64,000 nt of DNA from Brachyspira innocens ATCC 29796 (GTDB lineage Bacteria > Spirochaetota > Brachyspiria > Brachyspirales > Brachyspiraceae): contig NZ_ARQI01000130.1 of the NCBI RefSeq assembly GCF_000384655.1, forward strand, positions 62,001 to 126,000, read 5' to 3'. The translations under genes and the position numbers were made by a program. Below, one piece after another: positions 9,654 to 18,870 of the stretch. The notes under the pieces were generated by a model. That model ran no database searches. It was not told the DNA's origin and saw only the letters and a program-made list of their open reading frames with translations. Position 1 is the stretch's first letter, and each line of letters starts with the position of its first letter.

Positions 9654-10703
9654 ATGGTAGATGATTTATTAAAATTGGCAGATGAAGCATTTGATAATGA
9701 GGATTATGAAAAGGCTATAGAATATTGTGATAAACTAATATTTTATAATGGAGATAATGAAGAAGTTTATAATTACAGAGGACTTGCCAAAAGCAATTTA
9801 GGTAAATATAAAGAGGCATTAGATGATTTTAATACCGCTTTAAAATTGGATAATAATAATGCGGATATATATTATAATAAAGGTGTAACTGAATATCATA
9901 TGGGTGATTATGATAAAGCCATTGAAGATTACACTAAAAGTATAGAACTTGATAATAGTATTGATGATGTTTATAATAATAGAGGTTTATGTTATTCTGC
10001 ATTAGGAGATTTTGAAAAGGCTATTGAAGATTTTACCTATGCAATAGAATTAAATAATGAAGATTCACAGTACTATTATAATAGAGGACTTGCAAAAGAT
10101 AATTTAGAAGATTTTAAAAGTGCATTAGATGATTACGATAAAGCTATTGAAATAAATCCTAAGTACAGCAATGCTTATAATAACAGGGGGAATGCAAAGG
10201 CTGAATTGAATTATGATGAAGAAGATATTATAAAAGATTACGATAAAGCTATAGAACTTGATAATAATAATATAAATGCATATTTTAATAAGGCATTATA
10301 TTACGATATTAATGAAAATTATGAGCAGGCTTTGAATATTTATAATCAATTATTAGAGATAGATGAGTATTATATAGAGGGTTATGGAAACAGGGCTTTA
10401 ATTTTATATAAGTTAAATAAATATGAGGAATCTATTAAAGATTGTGATAAAGCTATTGAATTAGACAGTAAGTATTGGTTATTATATTTAAATAGAGCAG
10501 AGATTAAACTTGAAGTTGCTAAGAAAAATATTGATGATTTAAAAAAATTAAATGATGAAGTATTTGAAGATATAAAAAAATTTTATGAGTTAGCTTTAGA
10601 AGATGAAGATAATTTGAATGAGTTTAATAATTTTGTATCAGAATTGGCAAATGAAGGATTTGAAGCAGTAATAAAATTCTGTAAGGAATATAAATTATCA
10701 TGA
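9654..10703 (+). CDS. Tetratricopeptide-repeat protein
   Basis: A 349-residue protein made almost entirely of about eight TPR units of 34 residues, each with the familiar pattern of a Tyr/Asn-rich first helix (YNNRGLxxxxLG) and an acidic second helix (YxxAIxDYxKAIELD). There is no signal peptide, so it is cytoplasmic; such repeats bind partner proteins. Start ATG follows an AAGGATAAG ribosome binding site. Its stop overlaps the start of the next gene by four bases (ATGA), implying translational coupling with the HEAT-like protein. A close relative, now frameshifted, lies at 46125-47196. No specific function can be assigned. Confidence 0.85.
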   Translation: MVDDLLKLADEAFDNEDYEKAIEYCDKLIFYNGDNEEVYNYRGLAKSNLGKYKEALDDFNTALKLDNNNADIYYNKGVTEYHMGDYDKAIEDYTKSIELDNSIDDVYNNRGLCYSALGDFEKAIEDFTYAIELNNEDSQYYYNRGLAKDNLEDFKSALDDYDKAIEINPKYSNAYNNRGNAKAELNYDEEDIIKDYDKAIELDNNNINAYFNKALYYDINENYEQALNIYNQLLEIDEYYIEGYGNRALILYKLNKYEESIKDCDKAIELDSKYWLLYLNRAEIKLEVAKKNIDDLKKLNDEVFEDIKKFYELALEDEDNLNEFNNFVSELANEGFEAVIKFCKEYKLS

Positions 10704-12526
10704 ATATAGAATCATATCCAAAATGGGATAATTATTATGTAGAAGATGATAATAATTCTGAATTTCAACTGGATAAAACAGAACGTCCTCCATTGACAGG
10801 AAAAAACAGATATGTTTCTAATGGACTTTATGATGAAAAATGGGGAAATGTTTATGATGCTTACGGCAAAGCAGATTTAACTCCTTATTATATAGAGGCT
10901 CTTACAAGTGATGATGATAATGATGTTAACTTTGGTGTTTATGGTCTTTACTCTGCAACTACTCATCAGGGAAGTGTTTATAAATCTTCAAAAATGGCAG
11001 TTCCTTATTTGGCTGATTTACTTAAGTTTAATAATAATTCTTCAGAGTTGGCATGCATATTTCTATCAAGAATAGCATTAGGTGAAAAGCATTTTATCAA
11101 TACACCATTCTTTTATAAAACTAAATATTATGGTGCAGTTAAAAAATATAAAGATGAAATATTTGATTATTATAAAAAAAGTAATTCATTAGAGGCTATG
11201 CATCTATTATGTTTTATATCAAAGTCTTTGCCTAAAGTTTTGAATGTTTCGTATGAAGAATGCTTGAAAATAGAAAATGGAAATAAAAATAATGCTTATA
11301 TTCGTCAGGCTTCTACTTTATTAGTACAAGGTTTTACAGCAGCACAATATAATTATAAAATTTCTGATAAAAATTATTATAAAGAATACCCAAATATTGA
11401 TATGACAGATGACAGCTATAAAAAATTAGAAGTTCATAATCATATTAAAGAGGTTTATAATATTATGAAAACAAGCGAATCTCTTTTAGTTATAGGCTCT
11501 GCAGCAATTTGTTTAGCTTATACTGGAGTATTTAATAAAGATATTTCAGATTTGCTTTTATATATAGCTGAAAATAATTGTTCAGGTGTTGATTGGGTAT
11601 GGTACGATAATTTTTCTAATATAGCAAAACATGCATGGCTTTATTCCAGCGATATTGAAACATTATTAAATACTGGAGGTATTAAAACAAAAAATGATAT
11701 ATGTATTGCGGGCAGTGTTAGTAATGAGAAAAGTTATGATGATATATTAATAGAAGCTGTAGTGAGAGTTTTTCCTTATAAAGAAAAAAGAAATGAATTA
11801 ATAAGTATAGAATTAAATAATATACAAAAAAGAGTATTAAAAATAATAATTGATAAAGCACCTAATCTGCTTGGAAGTTATGAACTAGAGGCTATTAATA
11901 TGCCTTTAAATATCGAAGCAGTAAAAAGACTTATAGATGATAATTATATAAAAAATAAAATACTATGTAAAATAATTAGTTCAAAGCCTTTATGGTATAT
12001 AATAGAAGAAGCATTGATTAAAAAAGATGAAAAAACTATTACTGATACTATTATCAATAAAAATATAGATGCATTAAAATTATTATATGAAATATACACA
12101 CCTATAAAAAATATTGTTAATAGAGAGATAATAAAAAATACATTGAATATATATACTGACTTGGATAAAAAAATATTAAATGAAGCAAATACTATTTTAC
12201 TTTCTTCAATAGCTGATTGTATTGTTTATAATATAGGAAGTTATAAAAATGAAATATTTAATTATTTAGATGAAACATTAATAAAAGTGAAAGATTTTAA
12301 AGATGATTATAGTGAAAAATTAACAGGTGAGTATGTAGGTGTATTCTTGCTTGCATTAGGACGTTCAAAGTTATTAGAGGAAAAATATTATATATTAGTT
12401 CGCCCTTTTCATAGATATGTTAAGTATTCAAGTTTCCCAAGCAAATTATTTTTTGAGCTTTTAAATTATACTTCTTTAGAACATATAGAATATATAAAAA
12501 ATAAGTTTTCTATAAAAATTAATTAA
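10700..12526 (+). CDS. HEAT-repeat-like protein coupled to a TPR protein
   Basis: A 608-residue soluble protein with no recognisable catalytic motif. The segment near residues 85-110 (YGLYSATTHQGSVYKSSKMAVPYLADLL) resembles the HQGxxYxAsxxaVPfL block of helical-repeat (HEAT/PBS-lyase-like) proteins, and the rest alternates helices in pairs. The assignment is therefore to a helical-repeat scaffold, from memory only. Its ATG overlaps the TPR stop (ATGA), so the two are made together and may act as a pair. It is convergent with the minus-strand gene at 12523-14400, and the two stop codons overlap by four bases without a terminator in between. Confidence 0.5.
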   Translation: MNIESYPKWDNYYVEDDNNSEFQLDKTERPPLTGKNRYVSNGLYDEKWGNVYDAYGKADLTPYYIEALTSDDDNDVNFGVYGLYSATTHQGSVYKSSKMAVPYLADLLKFNNNSSELACIFLSRIALGEKHFINTPFFYKTKYYGAVKKYKDEIFDYYKKSNSLEAMHLLCFISKSLPKVLNVSYEECLKIENGNKNNAYIRQASTLLVQGFTAAQYNYKISDKNYYKEYPNIDMTDDSYKKLEVHNHIKEVYNIMKTSESLLVIGSAAICLAYTGVFNKDISDLLLYIAENNCSGVDWVWYDNFSNIAKHAWLYSSDIETLLNTGGIKTKNDICIAGSVSNEKSYDDILIEAVVRVFPYKEKRNELISIELNNIQKRVLKIIIDKAPNLLGSYELEAINMPLNIEAVKRLIDDNYIKNKILCKIISSKPLWYIIEEALIKKDEKTITDTIINKNIDALKLLYEIYTPIKNIVNREIIKNTLNIYTDLDKKILNEANTILLSSIADCIVYNIGSYKNEIFNYLDETLIKVKDFKDDYSEKLTGEYVGVFLLALGRSKLLEEKYYILVRPFHRYVKYSSFPSKLFFELLNYTSLEHIEYIKNKFSIKIN

Positions 12527-14400
12527 ATTATATAATCATCAGCAATTTTTCTAAGTCTTTTGTTGCCAAGTACATGAAAATGTCTTAATTTTCTTAATGT
12601 TTCGCTTGAAAATGTAGCAAGAGGTACATAAACTATTTCAACAGAATTTTTTTTAGCAAACTCTTTTAATATATCAGACGGCGGATTAGGAGCAACATAC
12701 CCTAAATATTTATCAACAGAATATATTATAGCAGTATAAAGTAAAAGGTCAGCATAGTTTCTGACAATATTTTCTTTTTTAAGGCTGTAGTACATTCTCC
12801 ATACATCATGAGGAGCCTGCGGAGGCATTAAAGAGGCATACCCACCGAAGTAACATTTTGATATACCAGGTCCTACAAGTGTATTTCCGGGCTCTGTAGA
12901 GTATAATATCAAGTCGCTGTCATCATGTGCTTCGCTGTACCAAACTATATTCCAATCATAATCTTCATCATGCTCATCATCAAAAATTACTACCATATGT
13001 CCGATATTGCCTTTAATCTTTGGAATCTCTTTGACATATATCTCATTTTTATAATAGTTTCTTATAGTTTCACGCATATCAATACCGTCTTTAATGCTTA
13101 CAGTAAAAGGTTCAATTTTTGCTTTATCTTCTGTAAGCATATTTCTTATTTTTTCTCTTAATATATTCATATGCTTTTCCATAAGTATATCTTCAGGTAC
13201 ATGTGATAGTAGATTTGTTCTTTTATTCCAAACATCTTCCCATTCACCTTCATATTTTTCACTAGGACGTGTTGTTACATGAACTTTTTTAAAAGATGTT
13301 CTCCATACATTATCATATTTGTGAAGCTTTATTTTTTTATCTTTGAGCATTCCTTCCATACCATTAGTGCTTGGATCTCTGTTTAATTTTATGGTAGGGT
13401 AGTTTTCATCTTCTTCGGTATAATGAGGATAATATTCCATCCCTTCCATAACTTCTAATGCATAGTCATTGTTTATCATACATTTTGCAGTGGTTAGCAT
13501 ATCTATATAGTCTGGTATGATGTAATTATCCAAAAGGCATAGATTTCTCAAATATTTCATCATATTTTTTTGCTGTAATAATGATATTGGAAGTTTGTAT
13601 CTTAATTTAGCTTCTTTAAATATAGTTTCTATTATATTTATTTTATCAAAGTTTTCTAATTCCCCGTTTCTGTACAGTTCATACATATAAGTTGTAAAAG
13701 GAAACTCTCCAAGCATTTTATTTAAAGATTCTTTATGTACATTATATATTTTAGGCTCTGAGTATTCGTATTCTTCATCGTCTTCATCAAATTTTTTATT
13801 TATTATTTCTTCTCTTTCTTTACTGTCTGATTTATCAAGCTTTTTTAATATTGAAACTATACTCTCCCAATGAGACATTCCTATAACAAGAAGTATTTTA
13901 TTATATTTTTTAGAGAGTTCATGTATATTTTTAGCCATATATATTTCTCTCTCTTCATCGGTATCATCTTTATGAAATATATATTTTGATTTAACTTCGC
14001 TGTAGAATCTGTCAAGTCCTATATTTTTCATAACATAGTCATCAGGCATAAGATAATGCGAATTAGTATTTATAGAAGTAATATCTTTGTCTATAGGAAA
14101 GAAAGGTATCTCTTCATCAATGGCAAGACGTACTGCTTCTATTATAGAGTCGCATGGATCTATAGGTATATAAACAGCTTCATTTTCAATTTCCCTTATT
14201 ATTAAGCTAATATATGGAAGTCTGCTTACAGCCTCACGCAAAGAATCAGCAAAATTGGCTGGATGTTCTATAGCTATAATATCAGGCTTAAACTTCTCAA
14301 AAGCCTCTCTTACAGCCATAGAAAAATATACTCTAGAATGTATAGATGGTATAGCTAATATATTTTTGTATCTTAATATATCAGAGTTTATATCAACCAT
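12523..14400 (-). CDS. TraB/ChaN-like (DUF5682-like) protein, function unknown
   Basis: A 625-residue soluble protein. The N-terminal third resembles the TraB/ChaN/EreA-like fold: IPSIHSRVYFSMAVREAF near the start, FKPDIIAIEHPANFADSLREA near 35-55, and LLVIGMSHWESIV near 170-182. These match the pattern of a first motif, then a PDxVxIEgP motif, then a GxxH motif. The C-terminal half (acidic, with many Trp, Tyr and Asp) is not recognised. It starts 33 bases after the class A PBP gene on the same strand, so it is probably co-transcribed with a peptidoglycan synthase; whether that is functional is not shown. I am unsure of the family beyond the superfamily level. Confidence 0.45.
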   Translation of the reverse strand: MVDINSDILRYKNILAIPSIHSRVYFSMAVREAFEKFKPDIIAIEHPANFADSLREAVSRLPYISLIIREIENEAVYIPIDPCDSIIEAVRLAIDEEIPFFPIDKDITSINTNSHYLMPDDYVMKNIGLDRFYSEVKSKYIFHKDDTDEEREIYMAKNIHELSKKYNKILLVIGMSHWESIVSILKKLDKSDSKEREEIINKKFDEDDEEYEYSEPKIYNVHKESLNKMLGEFPFTTYMYELYRNGELENFDKINIIETIFKEAKLRYKLPISLLQQKNMMKYLRNLCLLDNYIIPDYIDMLTTAKCMINNDYALEVMEGMEYYPHYTEEDENYPTIKLNRDPSTNGMEGMLKDKKIKLHKYDNVWRTSFKKVHVTTRPSEKYEGEWEDVWNKRTNLLSHVPEDILMEKHMNILREKIRNMLTEDKAKIEPFTVSIKDGIDMRETIRNYYKNEIYVKEIPKIKGNIGHMVVIFDDEHDEDYDWNIVWYSEAHDDSDLILYSTEPGNTLVGPGISKCYFGGYASLMPPQAPHDVWRMYYSLKKENIVRNYADLLLYTAIIYSVDKYLGYVAPNPPSDILKEFAKKNSVEIVYVPLATFSSETLRKLRHFHVLGNKRLRKIADDYII

Positions 14401-14433
14401 ATTTTTTATCCATTTATATCTGCTTAATAGTTT

Positions 14434-16833
14434 TTAATAGTTAAGGAAAGAATCAATTATACTGTCAAGCTCATTAGAATCTTCCAAATAATGCGAACAT
14501 ACATTGCATGTTTCAGTTGGTATTTTATTAGTAATAAATAAATCAGTCTGAAATGAATAGCATGAAGGACCAGGTAATTTACCGCTAATAGCACATACCT
14601 GCACACTTACTATATCATCAGGTCTGTCATACCAAGTAGGCTTAACTTCTTTTAAGGCAGCCACCATATATTTACCCCATATAGGAGCAGCAACTCTTCC
14701 GCCAACCTGATTATTTCCTAAAGAGTATTTGAATGAATCAAAACCAATCCATATTCCAGTAGCAAGTTCTGGAGTATATCCCACAAACCAAGCATCTTTC
14801 CAGTCATTGGAAGTACCTGTTTTACCTGCACCTCTTCTAGTAAATCCAGCTTCATACATCGCACTTGTTGCAGTACCGCCTCTTAATACACCCATTAATA
14901 TATCGCTTATTAAGTATGCAGCTTCTTTGCTGATAACCTGTTTAGGTCCTCCTCTTAATGTTACTTCTTTTTTAAGCTCTTCTTCAAAATTATCTATGAC
15001 AATGCCATATCTGTCAGTAACATATCTTATAAGTATAGGGTTAACTTCTTTACCTTCATTTGCAAACTCAGCAAAACCTGTTGTAAGTTCTAAAGGTGTA
15101 AAAAGACCTGTACCAAGTCCTAAAGTTAAATCTGGATTAAACATTCTTTTTGATTTATCAGAATTATGTTCAGCTTTGAATATAGGCTCTACATAATTAA
15201 TAGCATTCGTAATACCTACATAATTAAGCACATTAACAGTAGCAATATTTAATGAAGCTGCTAATGCATATCTTAAACTAACATCGCCTTTAAAGTTTCC
15301 AGAATAGTTTTTAGGTATCCAAACTTCGCCTTCTTCCCCTTCTTCTGGAACAAAGCCTATAGGAGCATCGCTAACTATAGTAGAAGGGCTGTAATTACTA
15401 ATATCCATTGAGGCAGCATATACAAAAGGTTTAAATGCACTTCCAGCCTGTCTTCTAGCTTGAGTAGCACGATTAAATTGATTTCTTGCCGTAAAGCCTG
15501 AACCTCCAACCATTGAAACTATATATCCGTTTCTTGGGTCTATTGCAACTAATGCTCCTTCAATTTGTCTTGAAAGTTCTGCCTCATCAGCTTTCATCAC
15601 TTCCATAGTTATATCATTAACTTCTTCCATACCGAATACATCAGATAATAATGCTAATGGTAAGGTAGTATATTTATTTAAAGTATCTCTTACAGCTATA
15701 TTAAATTTATTATAAGCACTATTCTCTGGAAGATTAAATAAAATAGAAAGCATTTTTACTCTGTCTATGGTTTCTCTATCATATATTTTGATAATATCCA
15801 TAGAACCGCCTTCGTATTTATTGTTATATTCTGTAAGTGCTTCAGTTAATAATCTTTGGGCTTCTTCCTGTTTTTCTATATCTATAGTAGTGTATATTTT
15901 AAGTCCATCTTCTTTTAACGCTTTCTCTCCATATCTGTCAACTAATTGTCTTCTTACATACTCCGTAACATATGGTGCTCTGTCTATAGAGGCACTGTAG
16001 GCAGTAGAACCTCTTCTTCCTATTTTACCAGTATATGTTTCCCAAAACTCTTTATGAGCTTCGGCTGCTTCTTCTCTTGTTATAAACTTTAAATCAGCCA
16101 TTCTGTTTAATACAACTTTATGTCTTGCTATTGATATATTAGGATTATTAATAGGAGAGTAGGCATTTGGTGCTGGAGGAAGTGTAGCGAGCATTGCACA
16201 TTCTGCTAAATCTAAATTTTGAACATCTTTATTAAAATAGAATCTGCTTGCTGCCTGAACTCCATAAACAGAGTGTCCGAAATATATTTGATTGAAATAT
16301 AATGTAACTATTTCTTCTTTCGTAAGTCTTTTTTCTATCTGGAAAGTTACCCAAATCTCTTTTAACTTTCTCATTATAGTTCTTTCACTTGATTTTAATA
16401 CTATGTTTCTTGCTACCTGCTGAGTTAATGTACTTGCTCCTCTAGCTCTTTTTCCAGTAAGTATATTACCTATAGTACCTCTAAATATACCAAAAATATC
16501 TATACCAAAATGTTTCATAAAGTTATTATCTTCCATAGAGATTATGGCTTCTATTAGTTCTGGAGGCAAGTCTTTATATTCAACTAATGCTCTTTGCTCT
16601 GTAAAAAACTCTGATATTACCTCGCCTTTTATATCATAAATTTTTGTAGGTATTGTCGGTTTATATAATTCTACTGCCTGAACATCTGGCTGCATAACTA
16701 TATCAGCTGCTAAAATAGAAAGTACTATAGTAACTGCTAAAAATATAACTGACATGAACACAATATAAAATTTTTTGAATTGCTCTATATTTATTTTATT
16801 GTAATTATCCCATATTTTCTTTAAAAATTTCAA
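14434..16833 (-). CDS. mrcA: Class A penicillin-binding protein (PBP1A-type)
   Basis: Bifunctional peptidoglycan glycosyltransferase and transpeptidase, anchored by one N-terminal membrane segment (residues ~22-45) with its body in the periplasm. The GT51 domain carries EDNNFMKHFG with the catalytic Glu at 101, then GASTLTQQVARN and a third block near RKLKEIWVTFQIEKRLTKEEI. The transpeptidase domain has SAFK (active Ser 465, Lys 468), SLN and KTGTSNDWKDAW. The 799 residues are normal for the family. A near-consensus promoter lies just upstream (16866-16894) and AGGATAAG provides the ribosome binding site. The gene precedes the TraB/ChaN-like gene. Confidence 0.95.
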   Translation of the reverse strand: MKFLKKIWDNYNKINIEQFKKFYIVFMSVIFLAVTIVLSILAADIVMQPDVQAVELYKPTIPTKIYDIKGEVISEFFTEQRALVEYKDLPPELIEAIISMEDNNFMKHFGIDIFGIFRGTIGNILTGKRARGASTLTQQVARNIVLKSSERTIMRKLKEIWVTFQIEKRLTKEEIVTLYFNQIYFGHSVYGVQAASRFYFNKDVQNLDLAECAMLATLPPAPNAYSPINNPNISIARHKVVLNRMADLKFITREEAAEAHKEFWETYTGKIGRRGSTAYSASIDRAPYVTEYVRRQLVDRYGEKALKEDGLKIYTTIDIEKQEEAQRLLTEALTEYNNKYEGGSMDIIKIYDRETIDRVKMLSILFNLPENSAYNKFNIAVRDTLNKYTTLPLALLSDVFGMEEVNDITMEVMKADEAELSRQIEGALVAIDPRNGYIVSMVGGSGFTARNQFNRATQARRQAGSAFKPFVYAASMDISNYSPSTIVSDAPIGFVPEEGEEGEVWIPKNYSGNFKGDVSLRYALAASLNIATVNVLNYVGITNAINYVEPIFKAEHNSDKSKRMFNPDLTLGLGTGLFTPLELTTGFAEFANEGKEVNPILIRYVTDRYGIVIDNFEEELKKEVTLRGGPKQVISKEAAYLISDILMGVLRGGTATSAMYEAGFTRRGAGKTGTSNDWKDAWFVGYTPELATGIWIGFDSFKYSLGNNQVGGRVAAPIWGKYMVAALKEVKPTWYDRPDDIVSVQVCAISGKLPGPSCYSFQTDLFITNKIPTETCNVCSHYLEDSNELDSIIDSFLNY

Positions 16834-16865
16834 TTTACTTATCCTAGTATATATTTTATATTCTT

Positions 16866-16894
16866 ATTATACAAATAATTATTCATTTAATCAA
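16866..16894 (-). promoter_or_regulatory. Sigma-70 promoter of the class A PBP gene
   Basis: On the minus strand, TTGATT (16894-16889), a 17-base spacer, and a perfect TATAAT (16871-16866), 33 bases before the start codon. Confidence 0.8.
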
Positions 16895-16926
16895 CATATT
16901 TTTTCTATTATAAAAATGAGATATAT

Positions 16927-16963
16927 AAAAAAACACTCTATGAAATTATATGTTCATAGAGTG
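16927..16963 (-). terminator. Strong minus-strand terminator without an adjacent gene
   Basis: A perfect 11-bp stem (CACTCTATGAA at 16934-16944 with TTCATAGAGTG at 16953-16963) is followed on the minus strand by seven or more T. The closest minus-strand gene upstream ends almost 300 bases away, so this hairpin probably terminates a separate short RNA or is a second stop for that gene. Confidence 0.75.
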
Positions 16964-17021
16964 AAAAAGTAATGGGTTTGTATATATATCTTAAGAGCGC
17001 AACAAATGACGTTTGTAGCTA
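16927..17021 (-). ncRNA. Candidate small RNA of about 95 nucleotides
   Basis: The 16834-17257 interval has no coding frame. On the minus strand it holds a possible promoter (TTTACT at 17056-17051, 17-base spacer, TTATAT at 17033-17028). An RNA starting near 17021 would fold into a small stem (ACAAA/TTTGT around 17000-17014) and then the strong terminator at 16963-16927. No known RNA family is recognised, and the promoter is only moderately good. The alternative is read-through trailer of the META-domain gene. Confidence 0.3.
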
Positions 17022-17156
17022 TACTATATATAACATTAATAAATAGAAACAGTAAAATATATTTAGCTGATTAAATTAAAATCAGTATTATTACAATACG
17101 AAGTTTTTAATTATTATTTTTTTAATTATATTTAAGTGATTTAAGTAAAAATAGTA

Positions 17157-17190
17157 ATGGGCTTATGATTAAGGAAAATCACAAGCCCAT
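17157..17190 (-). terminator. Possible terminator of the META-domain gene
   Basis: A 14-bp inverted repeat with one mismatch (ATGGGCTTATGATT, then AATCACAAGCCCAT) sits 68 bases beyond the stop of the minus-strand gene at 17258. On that strand it is followed by an imperfect T-rich stretch (TACTATTTTTAC), so termination is plausible but not certain. The rest of 16834-17257 shows only the candidate small RNA and the PBP promoter. Confidence 0.45.
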
Positions 17191-17257
17191 CAATAATAGT
17201 GTTAGGAGTCTGATAATAATGAATAATTGCTTTGTTTATAAAAAATATTAAATAAAA

Positions 17258-17974
17258 TTAAGATTTCATCTTGTATATCAACTTTTCTTTATCTTTAGTT
17301 GTTAATATAAGTTCATCTCCTTCTAATGATATTTTAGATATACTTCCTAACAAATTTATATATTTATCATTAGCTGTTTCTTCAGTACTTTCTGTTTTTA
17401 TATCTTTTATTAAAATTTTATCATCATTAATGGTATAAGCCGAGAAATATTTATCTCTATTATTATAACCATATATATAATTTTTAGTAAAACCAATAGT
17501 AATATTTAATTCATCAAATGCATTTTTTAATACAAATTCTTTGCCTTTAAGATAATTTGATGATAATTCTATTACTTCTTTAAATATTAATTCTTTATCA
17601 GTATTAGTTTTTATTTTTAAAATATTACCTTTTATTTCTAAATTATGAGCTTCTGAAAGTAATTGTAAATATTCTTCCTCTTCTTTCATCAAATTTTGAG
17701 GTCCGTTCATTTTTGAAGCTGATATATCATTAATTTCTATATTATCTCCTGTTATACGATATGAGGCACTGTATGTATTGATAGTTGATTTTCCGCTTAT
17801 TTTATTATCATCAAAAATAATTGTAATGCTGTTTTTTGCTAAATTATCTAAAGTATAAACCTTCCCATTTAATATTTTAGTAATTATACTATCATCAATG
17901 CTGAAGTCCGTTTCCGAAAACAAGGCAAGAGAATATGCCAGAAAAATAAAAATATATGCCAGTTTTTTAATCAT
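17258..17974 (-). CDS. Secreted protein with two META (HslJ-like) domains
   Basis: A signal peptide (MIKKLAYIFIFLAYSLALFS) precedes about 215 residues that divide into two similar halves. The first half (residues ~35-130) follows the META/HslJ pattern: ITIIFDDNKISGKS, YSASYRITGDNIEI, a stretch ending EEEEYLQLLSEA, then IKGNILKIKT. The second half (~145-238) repeats it: ITIGFTKNYIYGY, FSAYTINDDKILI, NDKYINLLGSI, LEGDELILTTKDKEKLIY. No lipobox Cys is seen, so it should be periplasmic or released. META domains occur in stress- and envelope-linked proteins, but the molecular role is unclear. The duplication is unusual, as most family members have one domain. Confidence 0.65.
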   Translation of the reverse strand: MIKKLAYIFIFLAYSLALFSETDFSIDDSIITKILNGKVYTLDNLAKNSITIIFDDNKISGKSTINTYSASYRITGDNIEINDISASKMNGPQNLMKEEEEYLQLLSEAHNLEIKGNILKIKTNTDKELIFKEVIELSSNYLKGKEFVLKNAFDELNITIGFTKNYIYGYNNRDKYFSAYTINDDKILIKDIKTESTEETANDKYINLLGSISKISLEGDELILTTKDKEKLIYKMKS

Positions 17975-18151
17975 ATATAAATATTTTATCCTTTAATAAT
18001 TATTATTCATATAACTAATATAACAATTATAGTGTAAAATGTATAATAAAAAAAATAAAAAACTATTAAAATAATTGCAAAAAAAGAAAAATAAGTTATC
18101 ATATTATAGTTTACATAATAAAATCCGATAATAATATGCAGGTAATATATT

Positions 18152-18652
18152 ATGAATAATATACGTGAAGCACATATAGAAGATGCTCAGGATATTATAG
18201 AATATATAAAAAAAGTTTCTGATGAAACAGATTTTTTAGTTTCTGGTTCTGAAGAAAGGCAGTTAGATGTAAAAAGAGAGGAGGAATTTCTTCAAAACAT
18301 ACAGCATTTAACATTAGAAAAGATGTTTTTATACGAAATTAGCGGTAAAATTGTAGGAATATGTAATTTAAAAGGCATTAATAAGGTTAGAATAAGGCAT
18401 AGAACAGAGCTTGGTATAACTGTATTAAAAGATTATTGGTCAAGAGGCATAGCTTCTGAACTTATAAATCATGCTGTTGATTACTGCAGGCTTAATTCTA
18501 TAAAAAAAATAGAATTAACAGTAAGAACTGATAATGAAAGGGCGTTAAAACTGTATAAAAAAGCGGGTTTTGAGATAGAAGGAGAAATAAAAAGCTTTTT
18601 TTGTATAAATGGTGTTTATTACAATTGTTATATTATGGGGCTTTTTGTTTAA
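18152..18652 (+). CDS. GNAT-family N-acetyltransferase
   Basis: A 166-residue acetyl-CoA-dependent acetyltransferase of the RimJ/RimL-like branch. The acetyl-CoA pyrophosphate loop is visible as YWSRGIASELINHAVDYC (residues ~92-109), preceded by the beta-4 strand TELGITVLKDY and followed by KKIELTVRTDNERALKLYKKAGF, the usual beta-5/alpha-4 signature. The substrate cannot be inferred; such proteins acetylate protein N-termini, amines or antibiotics. Start ATG follows GCAGGTAAT. It is a single-gene unit with a stem-like sequence after it, and lies upstream of the flagellar export operon but 218 bases away. Confidence 0.85.
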   Translation: MNNIREAHIEDAQDIIEYIKKVSDETDFLVSGSEERQLDVKREEEFLQNIQHLTLEKMFLYEISGKIVGICNLKGINKVRIRHRTELGITVLKDYWSRGIASELINHAVDYCRLNSIKKIELTVRTDNERALKLYKKAGFEIEGEIKSFFCINGVYYNCYIMGLFV

Positions 18653-18714
18653 AATAACACTATAAATAAATTTTATGTATAGTGTATTGATACTGTAAAT
18701 GTTATTTTGCTTTT
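18651..18714 (+). terminator. Possible terminator after the GNAT gene
   Basis: An outer 9-bp inverted repeat (AAAATAACA at 18651-18659, TGTTATTTT at 18700-18708) and an inner, overlapping 8-bp repeat (ACACTATA / TATAGTGT) just after the stop codon, followed by GCTTTTAG. The T-tail is weak. Confidence 0.35.
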
Positions 18715-18752
18715 AGTATGAGATTTAATTTTTATTGAGTTGATTGTAAATT

Positions 18753-18794
18753 AGTTAACATAATACTTGACTATTTTAGAATAATATGTTAACT
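18753..18794. promoter_or_regulatory. Near-perfect inverted repeat upstream of the flagellar export operon
   Basis: AGTTAACATAATA (18753-18765) and TAATATGTTAACT (18782-18794) pair at 12 of 13 positions around a 16-base centre that includes TTGACT (18767-18772). A good -10 is not evident at the right distance (TAACTT at 18790 is poor). The element lies 77 bases before fliP and is a reasonable place for an operator or an activator-dependent promoter. Confidence 0.45.
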
Positions 18795-18870
18795 TTATTC
18801 AAGTCGTAAAGATTATCGTTTTTAGAAGAAAAAATATTAGGAAAAAAATTTATAAAGTTGGAGTTCTCAA

